Below, one piece after another: positions 24,228 through 32,790 of a stretch of 64,000 nucleotides of DNA. The DNA lies in the NCBI GenBank assembly GCA_910587485.1, contig CAJUKN010000001.1, forward strand, positions 1 through 64,000, written 5' to 3'. Origin of the DNA: an uncultured Lachnospira sp. (GTDB taxonomy: Bacteria > Bacillota > Clostridia > Lachnospirales > Lachnospiraceae). Position 1 is the first letter of the stretch, and each line of letters begins with the position of its first letter. The notes under the pieces are model-generated. The model made no database searches and was not told the origin of the DNA. It saw only the letters and a list, made by a program, of their open reading frames with translations. Both the position numbers and the translations under genes were made by a program.

Positions 24228-25337
24228 GATTATGAATTAGTTTCAGATTTAAAGCAAGAGGAGCTTCGTCGTTTTGATTTGGAGGAAACGACAGACCGCA
24301 GACCATTTAAGGGAAAATATCATGTTGTACATTCGTCAGGCAGTACAGGTAAGCCCAGTTATTTTATATATGATGAAAGTGCATGGAATACAATGTTATT
24401 AGGTATTATCCGCGCTGCTCTCTGGAATATGTCTATGCCACAAATATTAAAATTGCTTTTCAAAGGTGTACGCATTGTATATATTGCTGCTACAGATGGG
24501 CGTTATGGTGGGGCAATGGCAGTGGGAGATGGTATTGATGGCATTCATGCCCATTCCTTATATTTAGATATTAAAACACCTCTTTCCAAGTGGATTCGAC
24601 AAATTAACGAATTTCGTCCTAATGTGATTATTGGCTATCCTTCTGCTATTAAAATTCTTGGTGAACTTATCGAAAAAGGCGATATTCAATTAAATATTTT
24701 TCGTGTCATCTCTTGTGGAGAGCCACTTGGAGCAAGCTTGAGACATTATTTGGAAAAAATTTTTCAAGCGGAAGTAATTAATTTTTATGGTGCAAGTGAG
24801 TCCCTTGCACTTGGTGTAGAAAGCAATTCAAAAGAAGGTATGATTTTATTTGACGATATGAATGTGATTGAAGTACATAAAGGCAATATGTATTTGACAT
24901 GTCTTTACAATTTTGCACAGCCATTGATTCGCTATTGTCTTACAGATAGCCTGACTTTACAGAAAGCAGACTCTAAAAGCATTTGTCCATTTACAAGGGC
25001 AGTAGGCTTGCTTGGAAGAAATGAAGATATTTTGTGGTTTGATGATGGAAATGGAAACCATGAATTTTTACATCCATTGGCAATTGAAGGATTTTGTGTT
25101 GAAGGACTGCAGGATTATCAATTTTTGCAAATTGGAAAGGATGCTTTTGAAATGCTTGCAGAAGTTTCTAAAACAGTCTCACAAAGCAAGATACAAAAGG
25201 AAATATTACAACAGATGAAAAGAATTTTAGAAGAAAAAAAACTTTCTTATGTACAATTTTATGTGCGATTTGTTGATGAGATTTTACCAGATATGAATAC
25301 AGGGAAAAAACGATTAATTGTAACACAAGCAGAGTAA
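24222..25337 (+). CDS. PaaK-like adenylate-forming enzyme, N-terminally short
   Basis: 371 residues. The ANL-superfamily P-loop SSGSTGKP is at about 38-45; further motifs are YGASES (near 190), a Y-C-L-T-D motif and LLGRNEDIL near 262, as in phenylacetate-CoA ligase and F390 synthetase-like enzymes, which adenylate carboxylates. The C-terminal AMP-binding domain is present. PaaK-type proteins usually carry 50-80 more residues before the P-loop; here the frame starts at the ATG inside the ATGAGG site of leader D, with no other ribosome site. Either the gene lost its 5' end when the leader arrived, or initiation is non-standard. An ABC exporter pair follows at once, suggesting an acylated or amidated small molecule that is made and exported. 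Confidence 0.7.
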   Translation: MRDYELVSDLKQEELRRFDLEETTDRRPFKGKYHVVHSSGSTGKPSYFIYDESAWNTMLLGIIRAALWNMSMPQILKLLFKGVRIVYIAATDGRYGGAMAVGDGIDGIHAHSLYLDIKTPLSKWIRQINEFRPNVIIGYPSAIKILGELIEKGDIQLNIFRVISCGEPLGASLRHYLEKIFQAEVINFYGASESLALGVESNSKEGMILFDDMNVIEVHKGNMYLTCLYNFAQPLIRYCLTDSLTLQKADSKSICPFTRAVGLLGRNEDILWFDDGNGNHEFLHPLAIEGFCVEGLQDYQFLQIGKDAFEMLAEVSKTVSQSKIQKEILQQMKRILEEKKLSYVQFYVRFVDEILPDMNTGKKRLIVTQAE

Positions 25338-25352
25338 GCAATGGAGGATATG

Positions 25353-26114
25353 ATGAAAAATGTAATATTAAGGGCAAAAAATGTCTGTAAATCATTTTAT
25401 CAGGGCAGTGAAGAAACACAGATACTAAAATCTGTAACAACAGATATTTATGAGGGGGATTTTACAGTAATTATGGGTGCTTCAGGAGCTGGAAAATCCA
25501 CATTACTTTATGCACTGAGTGGAATGGACAGTATAACAAGCGGTGAGGTGATTTTTAAAGAACAAAAAATAAATAATTTTTCAGAAAAAGAGCAAGCAGT
25601 ACTTCGTGCAAAACAATTTGGCTTTATTTTTCAGCAGATGCACTTGGTAAGTAATTTAACTTTATTTGAAAATATTGCTGTGGCAGGGTATGCAGGTGAG
25701 TCAAAAAATATAAAGGATATTCAAGAAAAGACAATGAAATGGCTGCAACAAATGAATATAGACGGTGTAAAAAATCATTTACCTTCGCAAGTGTCTGGTG
25801 GAGAAGCCCAGAGAGCAGCCATTGCAAGAGCAATGATAAATAATCCGCAGCTTATTTTTGGAGATGAACTTACAGGGGCATTAAATAAATCAAGCAGTGA
25901 AGAAGTGTTAAATTTGTTGACAGGATTCAATAAGAATGGGCAAAGTATTTTAATGGTAACACATGATATCAAAGCTGCCATTCGTGGAAATCGAATTTTA
26001 TATTTAGAAGATGGAAAAATTCTTGATGAACTTGATTTGGCAGCCTATCAAGAAGATAATGCAAAGACAAGAGAAGCTAAAGTAAATGATTGGCTTACCG
26101 CTTTACAATGGTAA
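25353..26114 (+). CDS. ABC transporter ATP-binding protein, LolD/MacB type
   Basis: 253 residues from the ATG at 25353, behind ATGGAGG (ATG 25341 lies in the site). Walker A GASGAGKST (about 38-46), Q-loop FIFQQMHLV, signature VSGGEAQRAAIARA, Walker B LIFGDELTGAL with the usual acidic residue, and H-loop VTHD. This is the ATPase of a mechanotransmission-type (MacB/LolCDE/BceAB) exporter. The permease begins 12 bases later. It follows the PaaK-like gene by 15 bases. Confidence 0.92.
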   Translation: MKNVILRAKNVCKSFYQGSEETQILKSVTTDIYEGDFTVIMGASGAGKSTLLYALSGMDSITSGEVIFKEQKINNFSEKEQAVLRAKQFGFIFQQMHLVSNLTLFENIAVAGYAGESKNIKDIQEKTMKWLQQMNIDGVKNHLPSQVSGGEAQRAAIARAMINNPQLIFGDELTGALNKSSSEEVLNLLTGFNKNGQSILMVTHDIKAAIRGNRILYLEDGKILDELDLAAYQEDNAKTREAKVNDWLTALQW

Positions 26115-26126
26115 AGGAGAAAAACA

Positions 26127-28466
26127 ATGAAAATAGTGTTATTATCCAACCTAAAAAAACATAAGGGCAGTTTAATAGGTATTTTTTTATTGATGTTGTT
26201 ATTGTCAACAGCTTTTGGAACGGTGTTGACTGTATGGGCAAATTCAAGTGCTTATATTCAAGAGCAAATGCAGCGTTCTGGTTTTGGAGATTTAACTGCG
26301 TGGATTTCTGGTATTTCACAAGTATCCCAATTAGCAGATGATATAGAATCATTAGAGGAAGTAGAAAGAGTAGAAGTACAACGATTCATATTTTCTAATT
26401 ATACGATTGATAATCAAGAGTCGGATAGTGAGGGTCAGTTGATAGTCTATAAGTCAGAGGAGAAAAGATATCGCTTTTTTACAGAAGATTTGTCTGATTA
26501 TAAAGAACAGCCAAGTAAAATTGCAGAGAGAGAAGTGTATGTGTCACCTTCTATGGTGTCGATGTTTGATATTCAAATTGGCGATGAAATTATATTTCCA
26601 ATAGCAAGAAACCAAAAAAATATGATATTTACTGTAAAAGGATTTTATGAAGACCCTTTTATGGGAAGCTCAATGATTGGGATGAAAGGTTTTTTAATAA
26701 GTGAAGATGATTATCATACAGCATGTACTATTTTGCAGAATGCAGGAATGGATGCGCTGGCAAGAGATGGAAGTATGCTTCATATTTTTTCGGCAACATC
26801 AATGACAACTTCAGAATTAAATCGTGTTATCAATGAACATACAACACTTGCCCAATATACAGAGTTTGTCCACAGTAAAGAAGCAATCGCAGGATTTATG
26901 GTTGTTTTGCAAAATGCGTTCAGTGGCTTGTTGTTTGCATTTGCACTTGTTTTACTTATTGTCGTTTTGGTAGCAATCAGTCATAGCATTAGCAGTACCA
27001 TTGAGACTGATATGGTTAATATGGGTATTTTAAAGACGATTGGTTTTACTTCTATTAAGATTAGAAAAATTCAATTATTGCAATATAGTATTCCTATCAT
27101 TATTGGAATGGTTTTGGGAATATTTTTAAGCATTCCTTTTAGTAGTCTTGTTCGTAGTATGACATTGACTACTACAGGAGTACGTATGCCAATTTCTTTG
27201 CCTGTAGTATGGACTTTATTTTCTTTTGGTATGATATTACTTTTAATGATAGAATTTATTTCTTTACGAACAAGAAAAATTGGTAAAATTAAACCTGTAC
27301 AGGCAATTTTGGGTACAACACAAAAAATATCTATAAACATGCAAAAAAGAATTTCTGCTTTTGGCACAAAAATTTATTTTAGACTGGCTTTTCGTCAGCT
27401 TATTACAGAGAAACGTCGCTATATTAGTGCATTAATAGTGGCAATTTTGCTTGTGTTTTTTGTTTCTCTAATTGGGCGTATAGATGCTTGGCTTGGTTCA
27501 GATGGTAAAGGAATGATGGATGCTTTTAACCCAGTAGACCATGATATTGGTGTTCAGACATTTGGAAATGCAGATAATGCACAGGCAGAAACAATCATTC
27601 GTTCCTATTCGGATATTACTGATATATATTTGCTTGCAATGCCAAGTGTAGCAGTCAATGGTGTGGATTATACGGCAAATGTAATTGACCAGCCAGAGCG
27701 TTTTCATATGTTAGAAGGTAAAACTTGTATCAATGATAATGAAATTGTTTTGACAGAGTTTGTCGCTGCCCATTTTGGTGTTGCAATTGGTGATATTGTG
27801 ACCGTTCAAGGCGAGCGAGGCAGCAGTGAATATATTGTTTCTGGTATTTATTCTTGTGCCAATGATATGGGAGATAATGTAGGAATGAATAGAGAAGGTT
27901 ATCTAAAAATTGCAGATGATAATCCACATATTTGGTGTTGGCATTATTTTCTTGCAGATTCTTCTAAAAAAACAGCAATTACAGAGGCACTAGAAAATAC
28001 CTATGGGGGAGATGTTCATGTCCATGAAAATACATGGTCAGGACTTTTTGGGATTATTTATGCGATGAGGGTGCTTGTTGTATTTATGTATATGATGGTA
28101 ACCTTATTTATTTTGATTGTTACAGTGATGACTGGCAGCAAAATTCTTATGGCTGAACAAAATGATTTTGGAATTTATAAAGCTATTGGGTTTCCACCAA
28201 ATCATTTGCGCGCTACATTTGCTCTTCGCTTTGGGATAATAGCGGTTATTGGCTCTATTATTGGAACGATTCTGGCAGCTATTTTTACAAATCCATTTGT
28301 TTCATCTGTAATGAAGTTGGCTGGTATTAGTAATTTTGCATCGATGCCTTCTATGAGAAGCATTCTTGTGCCATCAGGTGTGGTAACAGTATTGTTTCTT
28401 CTTTTTGCTTATCTTGCGGCAGGTAAAATTAAAAAAATGAATTTAATACAATTAATTCGTGAATAA
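26127..28466 (+). CDS. FtsX-like ABC transporter permease
   Basis: 779 residues, start after AAAGGAGAAAAAC. Typical duplicated layout: one N-terminal helix (about 12-35), a long extracellular part, three helices near 265-380, then a second helix, extracellular domain (about 455-630) and three C-terminal helices (645-775). FtsX motifs occur at TIGFTSIKIRKIQ and KAIGFPPNH. It pairs with the ATPase gene just upstream. Such pumps move lipoproteins, antimicrobial peptides or siderophore-like molecules, or act as sensors (BceAB). The substrate is unknown, but the PaaK-like enzyme hints at an adenylated-acid derived product. Confidence 0.9.
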   Translation: MKIVLLSNLKKHKGSLIGIFLLMLLLSTAFGTVLTVWANSSAYIQEQMQRSGFGDLTAWISGISQVSQLADDIESLEEVERVEVQRFIFSNYTIDNQESDSEGQLIVYKSEEKRYRFFTEDLSDYKEQPSKIAEREVYVSPSMVSMFDIQIGDEIIFPIARNQKNMIFTVKGFYEDPFMGSSMIGMKGFLISEDDYHTACTILQNAGMDALARDGSMLHIFSATSMTTSELNRVINEHTTLAQYTEFVHSKEAIAGFMVVLQNAFSGLLFAFALVLLIVVLVAISHSISSTIETDMVNMGILKTIGFTSIKIRKIQLLQYSIPIIIGMVLGIFLSIPFSSLVRSMTLTTTGVRMPISLPVVWTLFSFGMILLLMIEFISLRTRKIGKIKPVQAILGTTQKISINMQKRISAFGTKIYFRLAFRQLITEKRRYISALIVAILLVFFVSLIGRIDAWLGSDGKGMMDAFNPVDHDIGVQTFGNADNAQAETIIRSYSDITDIYLLAMPSVAVNGVDYTANVIDQPERFHMLEGKTCINDNEIVLTEFVAAHFGVAIGDIVTVQGERGSSEYIVSGIYSCANDMGDNVGMNREGYLKIADDNPHIWCWHYFLADSSKKTAITEALENTYGGDVHVHENTWSGLFGIIYAMRVLVVFMYMMVTLFILIVTVMTGSKILMAEQNDFGIYKAIGFPPNHLRATFALRFGIIAVIGSIIGTILAAIFTNPFVSSVMKLAGISNFASMPSMRSILVPSGVVTVLFLLFAYLAAGKIKKMNLIQLIRE

Positions 28467-28503
28467 AAGAAAGATAAAATTATGCTTTAAAGTTATAGAT
28501 ATC

Positions 28504-28526
28504 TATTTAATATAAGTATTTGTTAT
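28504..28526 (+). repeat. 23-base identical upstream motif, copy 2
   Basis: Identical to 22940-22962. It precedes the cyclophilin-like lipoprotein gene by 91 bases. Confidence 0.55.
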
Positions 28527-28617
28527 ATGAATAGAAAGATTATATAATATGAATAGAAGTTATATAACAATTTTAGCGCATCGCTCACAGAAATAAGGGG
28601 GCAAGAAAGGAACGAGT

Positions 28618-29205
28618 ATGAAAAAAAATATGTTAAAAAAGCTTTCTCTTTTACTTACAGTTATGCTTGCATTGATACTGACATTGACAGGATGCAGTCA
28701 ATCAAATAATAATCAAAGCAGTCGTTTAGACACTAGACCCAATAGTACACAAAGTACGATAAATAGTGCTTCCAATTCAAATGCTGCTGCAAAAGCGACA
28801 GAATTAGAAGTTTGTTTTGGTGATGAAGGGAAGTCTTTTATCATGCATTTATATGATAATGATACGGCAGCAGCTATAGCAAGACATGTAGGAACAGCAA
28901 ATTGGAGACTTCCAATTTATCACTATAATGATTATGAAAATTGGGAAGTGATGCAATATTATGATATTCCGTCCAGATATGATATTCCATCAAATCCAGA
29001 AACAATTACATCAGAAAAGGCTGGTGAAGTTTATTATTCGGCACCAAATCGCATTGTTCTCTTTTTTGGTGATGCACAAGTTCATGGTGAGTACACAAAA
29101 GTTGGCTATTTTGACTATACACAAGAATTTAAGACAGCTGTTGAAAATAATCCTGTGTTAGAAGGCTGGGGAAATAAAATTGTGTTAATTAATAGTATAA
29201 ATTAG
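28618..29205 (+). CDS. Lipoprotein with cyclophilin-like fold
   Basis: 195 residues, start behind AAGAAAGGAACGAGT. Lipoprotein signal with lipobox LTGC (Cys about 26), a Ser/Asn-rich linker to about 60, then a small beta-barrel domain (about 62-195) with WRLPIYHYNDYENWEVM, AGEVYYSAPNRIVLFFGDA and GEYTKVGYF. This fits the bacterial cyclophilin-like family (often adjacent to flavin or NADPH reductases), not a known prolyl isomerase with the active-site Arg. The gene after it (27 bases) encodes a small helical protein, then a DUF3737-like gene; these three often travel together as I recall. Confidence 0.75.
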   Translation: MKKNMLKKLSLLLTVMLALILTLTGCSQSNNNQSSRLDTRPNSTQSTINSASNSNAAAKATELEVCFGDEGKSFIMHLYDNDTAAAIARHVGTANWRLPIYHYNDYENWEVMQYYDIPSRYDIPSNPETITSEKAGEVYYSAPNRIVLFFGDAQVHGEYTKVGYFDYTQEFKTAVENNPVLEGWGNKIVLINSIN

Positions 29206-29232
29206 TTCAATAAAAAGAAAAGAGATGTTATA

Positions 29233-29472
29233 ATGAATAATGAAAGTAATGAGAATGCTATTATTCAAAATCTAAAAGATGCAGGCTGCAATCAAGATAT
29301 GATTACTGCTTTTATAAACGATTTAAAAGAGGGCTGTATAGATGATGGAATGAAGCTTTTAGCAGCACATAGACGTTTACTTTTAGAGGAAATTCACAGA
29401 GAACAAAAAAAAATTGATTGTTTAGATTATCTAGTTTATAAGATGAAAAAAACGAAACAAGTAAAAATATAG
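29233..29472 (+). CDS. Small helical protein beside DUF3737-like gene
   Basis: 79 residues, start after AAGAGATGTTATA. Two amphipathic helices (IIQNLKDAGCNQDMITAFINDL; GMKLLAAHRRLLLEEIHREQKK). The second half, RRLLLEEIHREQKKIDCLDYLVYKM, resembles the dimer coiled coil at the end of MerR regulators, but there is no DNA-binding domain. It lies between the cyclophilin-like and DUF3737-like genes and is probably co-transcribed with both. Confidence 0.65.
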   Translation: MNNESNENAIIQNLKDAGCNQDMITAFINDLKEGCIDDGMKLLAAHRRLLLEEIHREQKKIDCLDYLVYKMKKTKQVKI

Positions 29473-29505
29473 CATAAAATAAACAGTGCAGAAATGAGGG
29501 TAAAT

Positions 29506-30351
29506 ATGATTATTGATAAAACATTTGATGAGGAAAGAGCATTATATGGAGTACAAAATCTTACAGTAAAAAATTGTAATTTTGATGGTCCTGCTGATGG
29601 AGAAAGTGCTTTTAAGGAAGGAAAGCACATTTTTGTTGAAAATTGTTTTTTCAATTTGCGTTATCCGTTTTGGCATGATAATGAATTAAAAATTTCTAAG
29701 TCTGAAATGACTGCAGCTTGCAGAGCAGCACTTTGGTATTCACATGATATTGAAATAATAGATACAAAATTACATGGCATTAAAGCATTAAGAGAATGCA
29801 GCAAAGTAAAAATGAGCGATTGTGATATTATTTCTCCTGAATTTGGCTGGTCTGTACAAGATATTACAATGAAAAATTGCACGGCTGAAAGCGAATATTT
29901 TATGATGCGTTCAGACCATTTGAATTTTGAAAATGTACAGATGAAAGGGAAATATTCATTTCAGTATATTACAGATTCAATCTTTGAACACTGTGTTTTT
30001 GACACAAAAGATGCTTTTTGGCATGCAAAAAATGTGACAGTGCGAGATAGCATAGTAAAGGGAGAATATCTTGCATGGTACTGTGAAAATGTAACCTTTG
30101 AACGTTGTAAAATTATTGGAACACAACCACTTTGTTATTGTAAGGGATTAAAATTGATAGACTGTGAAATGATGGATACAGACCTTTGTTTTGAAAAATC
30201 AGAAGTAGAAGCAAGTATTACAACACCTGTTATCAGTATTAAAAATCCATCATGTGGGCATATATATGTGCCTTGTGTAAAGGAAATTATTTGCGATGAT
30301 AAAGATGCTTGTGGAGAAGTTATTGTCACAGGAAAGTGTTATTGTGCATAA
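29506..30351 (+). CDS. DUF3737-like right-handed beta-helix protein
   Basis: 281 residues from the ATG at 29506. The ATG at 29494 is part of the ribosome site AGAAATGAGG. The chain is a series of about 20-residue turns of the type (L/I)-x-x-x-x-C-x-F/I: DFxxPADGESAF, FVENCFFNLRYPFWHD, KMSDCDIISPEFGW, FEHCVFDTKDAFWH. Such repeats build a parallel beta helix. No signal peptide, so it is cytosolic. Members occur widely in gut anaerobes next to cyclophilin-like or NADPH-dependent reductases. No catalytic function is known to me. Confidence 0.82.
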   Translation: MIIDKTFDEERALYGVQNLTVKNCNFDGPADGESAFKEGKHIFVENCFFNLRYPFWHDNELKISKSEMTAACRAALWYSHDIEIIDTKLHGIKALRECSKVKMSDCDIISPEFGWSVQDITMKNCTAESEYFMMRSDHLNFENVQMKGKYSFQYITDSIFEHCVFDTKDAFWHAKNVTVRDSIVKGEYLAWYCENVTFERCKIIGTQPLCYCKGLKLIDCEMMDTDLCFEKSEVEASITTPVISIKNPSCGHIYVPCVKEIICDDKDACGEVIVTGKCYCA

Positions 30352-30433
30352 TGATAGGCAATTTCATAAAAGGAGTTTTAATCGGACTGCTTTTTGATAT
30401 GCCAATGGGCAGTAGGAACAAAAATAGAAACAA

Positions 30434-30455
30434 AAAGCGGATATTGCAATCCGTT
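30434..30455. repeat. AAGCGGAT stem-loop family, copy 2
   Basis: AAAAGCGGATATTGCAATCC, a shortened version of the perfect hairpin at 54289-54315. It is just downstream of the DUF3737-like gene. Confidence 0.5.
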
Positions 30456-30490
30456 GCTCTACTTGCTCAAACCATCTAGCTGCTATCGCA

Positions 30491-30556
30491 ACGCCAGTCC
30501 CCCACTCATGCCTTTGCGGCATTGAAGTGGGGGACTTCCTTGATGCGGTTAAATTA
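30491..30556. repeat. IS200/IS605-like end hairpin, copy 1
   Basis: AGTCCCCCACT (30496-30506) and AGTGGGGGACT (30526-30536) form a perfect 11-bp stem, with ATGCC/GGCAT extending it inside; TTCCTTGATGCGGTTAAATTA follows in part. Subterminal hairpins of this kind flank IS200/IS605 elements and their small derivatives. No transposase gene is near. A degraded copy is at 52571 and partial copies at 35137 and 4278. Confidence 0.55.
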
Positions 30557-30587
30557 TGATGTTGTTCATTTAAAGTGTATATCATTG

Positions 30588-31046
30588 TTAAGATTTGATG
30601 ATATATTCAAACGCAATATCACCTCGGATGTATTCATAGTCATCAAGTTTTATTTCTTTAAAACCATATTTTTGATAGATATGCAATGCAGGTTTTAACT
30701 TGGAATTGGAAAGAATGAATAACTTTTTTGCATTCTTTGCGATTGCATAATCCATACATTTTTTAAATACTTTACTTCCAGCACCCTGTCCTTTGTATTG
30801 TTCATCTGCTGCTAATTTACAGATTTCCCATGTATTTTCACTAATTGGTTTTGTCATGCAGGTCGCTAAAACAATGTTTTTTTCTACTGCAAAAAAAATC
30901 ATTGCCCCTTTTTCAATTTCCTTTTCAATTTCTTGAAAAGTTTTAATATCTTCTTTTTCTAAAGAGCCGAAGTTGTTTTTAATCCATGTCGTATTCAATT
31001 TGATAAAATTTTGTTTATATGCTGGGTCATAATTTACTAATTCCAT
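30588..31046 (-). CDS. GNAT-family N-acetyltransferase
   Basis: 152 residues, start behind AGAAAGGTGCTATT. The acetyl-CoA site is the motif ADEQYKGQGAGSKVFKKCMDYA (Q-x-x-G-x-G), and the C-terminal IYQKYGFKEI is typical of GNAT. N-terminal strands and FFAVEKNIVLATCM suit the beta-core. The substrate is not evident. It is divergent from the LysR gene at 31155 with a 108-base gap, so LysR may control it. Confidence 0.88.
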   Translation of the reverse strand: MELVNYDPAYKQNFIKLNTTWIKNNFGSLEKEDIKTFQEIEKEIEKGAMIFFAVEKNIVLATCMTKPISENTWEICKLAADEQYKGQGAGSKVFKKCMDYAIAKNAKKLFILSNSKLKPALHIYQKYGFKEIKLDDYEYIRGDIAFEYIIKS

Positions 31047-31154
31047 AATAGCACCTTTCTGACTTGTTTTTCTTGTGGTTTTATTATATACTTGATAATA
31101 TTATAAGTAAAACGAAAATATCTAATGCTAATATTAGAGAAAGTGAATTAAAAG

Positions 31155-32024
31155 ATGAAACGCTTTATTGCCTTACAAAAAATTGTTGAACTTGGCAGCT
31201 TTTCAAAGGCAGCTGAAAATTTAGGATATACACAATCTGCACTAAGTCAAATGATTTTTTCATTGGAGAGCGAGTTTTCAATTAAGCTGTTAAATCGTTT
31301 TCGAACGGGGACAAAATTGACATTAGAGGGAGAAAAGATATATCCATTGATAGAAAAAACAGTCAATCAGTATTTTACAGTAATAGAAAAAGTAAAGGAA
31401 ATCCGTGGTTTAGAAACAGGCATTATTCGTATGGGTACATTAGCAAGTATATCAGCGCATTGGATACCTAATGTGTTAAAAGGTTTTCAAAGTTTATATC
31501 CAGAGGTAGAATTTGTGATACATCAGGGAGATTATACTTCCATACAGGAATGGATTAAAACAGGTGCAATAGATTTTGGGTTTGTTAATCCCAAAGCTGT
31601 CAATGGATTAAAGATAATTGAGCTAAAAAAAGGAGAAATGTTAGCTGTTTTACCAGAAAGTCATTTGTTGGCTAAAGAAAAAATCATTCCATTAGATAGA
31701 TTGGCAGAAGAACCATTTATTTTATTAGAAGAAGGGCATTATTATGAACCATTGGAAGTGTTTAAACAGATTGGGAAAAGTCCAAATATAAAATATACAA
31801 TACATGACGATTATGCAATTATGACAATGGTGGAAGCGGGACTAGGTATCAGCATTTTGGCAGAGTTAGTGTTACGCCGTACAAATTATCATATTTCATT
31901 GCATCAAACGAATCCACCAGTTTACAGAATGTTTGCAATTGGATATAAGGATGAAGAAAGTTTACCTATTGCAAGCAGAAAATTTATTGAATATTTAATA
32001 GAACATTTGGATGAATTACCATAA
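31155..32024 (+). CDS. LysR-family transcriptional regulator
   Basis: 289 residues. Winged HTH at 1-58 (GSFSKAAENLGYTQSALSQMIFSLE), then a type 2 periplasmic-binding-like effector domain with FGFVNPKAVNG and the MVEAGLGISIL loop. The start lacks a strong ribosome site (GAGAAAGTG). The gap to the divergent GNAT gene contains ATAATATTAT within TACTTGATAATATTATAAGTA, an imperfect dyad that could be its operator. It is followed by a TetR gene from its own promoter. Confidence 0.92.
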   Translation: MKRFIALQKIVELGSFSKAAENLGYTQSALSQMIFSLESEFSIKLLNRFRTGTKLTLEGEKIYPLIEKTVNQYFTVIEKVKEIRGLETGIIRMGTLASISAHWIPNVLKGFQSLYPEVEFVIHQGDYTSIQEWIKTGAIDFGFVNPKAVNGLKIIELKKGEMLAVLPESHLLAKEKIIPLDRLAEEPFILLEEGHYYEPLEVFKQIGKSPNIKYTIHDDYAIMTMVEAGLGISILAELVLRRTNYHISLHQTNPPVYRMFAIGYKDEESLPIASRKFIEYLIEHLDELP

Positions 32025-32033
32025 TTTTTTTAA

Positions 32034-32062
32034 TTGACATTTTGCTAAGATTCCAATAAAAT
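32034..32062 (+). promoter_or_regulatory. Promoter of the TetR gene
   Basis: TTGACA (32034-32039), 17 bases, TAAAAT (32057-32062), about 30 bases before the start. Confidence 0.75.
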
Positions 32063-32092
32063 GATAGTGAACACTTGCATGGAGGTTGTATG

Positions 32093-32671
32093 ATGGATGA
32101 GACAAGTCAAAAAATCATTGATGCTACCATGTCACTGATACGTGATAAGGGATATGTAGCTACTACTACAAAGGATATTGCGCGTTTAGCGGGAGTAAAT
32201 GAATGTACGTTATTTAGAAAATTTCAAAATAAAAAAGATATTGTATTACAGGGAGTGGCTCAAGAAAAATGGAGAGCAAATGTAACACCCGATATTTTTC
32301 AAAATGTACAGTGGGAATTAAAGCCTGATTTAGAAATGTTTATGAATGCTTATATGGACAAGATAACACCGGATTTTGTCAATTTGTCCATTGGATTAAG
32401 AGCGCCACAACTTTATGATGAAACAGCACCATTGATTATGAGAGTGCCACAAGTTTTTGTATCTTCTTTAATAGAATATTTCAAAAAAATGCAAGAATTG
32501 GGAAAAATAGCCCCTTTTGATTTTGAGAGTTTGGCAATGACGATTTTTTCTTCCACATTTGGTTATACTTTTTTAAGTGCCTCTTTTAATCAAAATCTTA
32601 CAAAGGTCAGTAGAGAAGAGTTTATTAAATGCAGTGTTCAAATTTTTTTAGAGGGAATTTCAAAAATTTAA
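32093..32671 (+). CDS. TetR-family transcriptional regulator
   Basis: 192 residues from the ATG at 32093 behind CATGGAGG (ATG 32090 is also possible). N-terminal HTH: IIDATMSLIRDKGYVATTTKDIARLAGVNECTLFRKFQNKKD is the TetR signature in part. The C-terminal ligand-binding half is helical and has no assigned ligand. Strong own promoter and a terminator immediately after. The ilvBN operon begins 119 bases later; nothing directly shows that TetR regulates it. Confidence 0.92.
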   Translation: MDETSQKIIDATMSLIRDKGYVATTTKDIARLAGVNECTLFRKFQNKKDIVLQGVAQEKWRANVTPDIFQNVQWELKPDLEMFMNAYMDKITPDFVNLSIGLRAPQLYDETAPLIMRVPQVFVSSLIEYFKKMQELGKIAPFDFESLAMTIFSSTFGYTFLSASFNQNLTKVSREEFIKCSVQIFLEGISKI

Positions 32672-32686
32672 CCTCTTTGACTAGTT

Positions 32687-32742
32687 GAAAAAGGAGGCTG
32701 TCGCATTAAGAAAAATATGTAGTCTTTTATGCGACAGTCCTT
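32687..32742 (+). terminator. Terminator after the TetR gene
   Basis: AAGGAGGCTGTCGCAT pairs with ATGCGACAGTCCTT with a loop of about 20 bases, followed by TTAAATAAT. The GGCTGTCGCATTAAG arm resembles the stem at 15326 and 24132. Confidence 0.8.
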
Positions 32743-32790
32743 TTAAATAATATTTATGAGTGCAAGTACATGCTTTAAAGGAGGGTTAAT

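Noticed and set aside
28590..28617. Further leader copy before the cyclophilin-like gene (CACAGAAATAAGGGG)
   Set aside because: Similar only over a few bases; it has a different ribosome site (GAAAGGAACG) and no arms.
32672..32790. T-box or attenuator of ilvBN
   Set aside because: Only the TetR terminator is present, with no T-box motifs or leader peptide.
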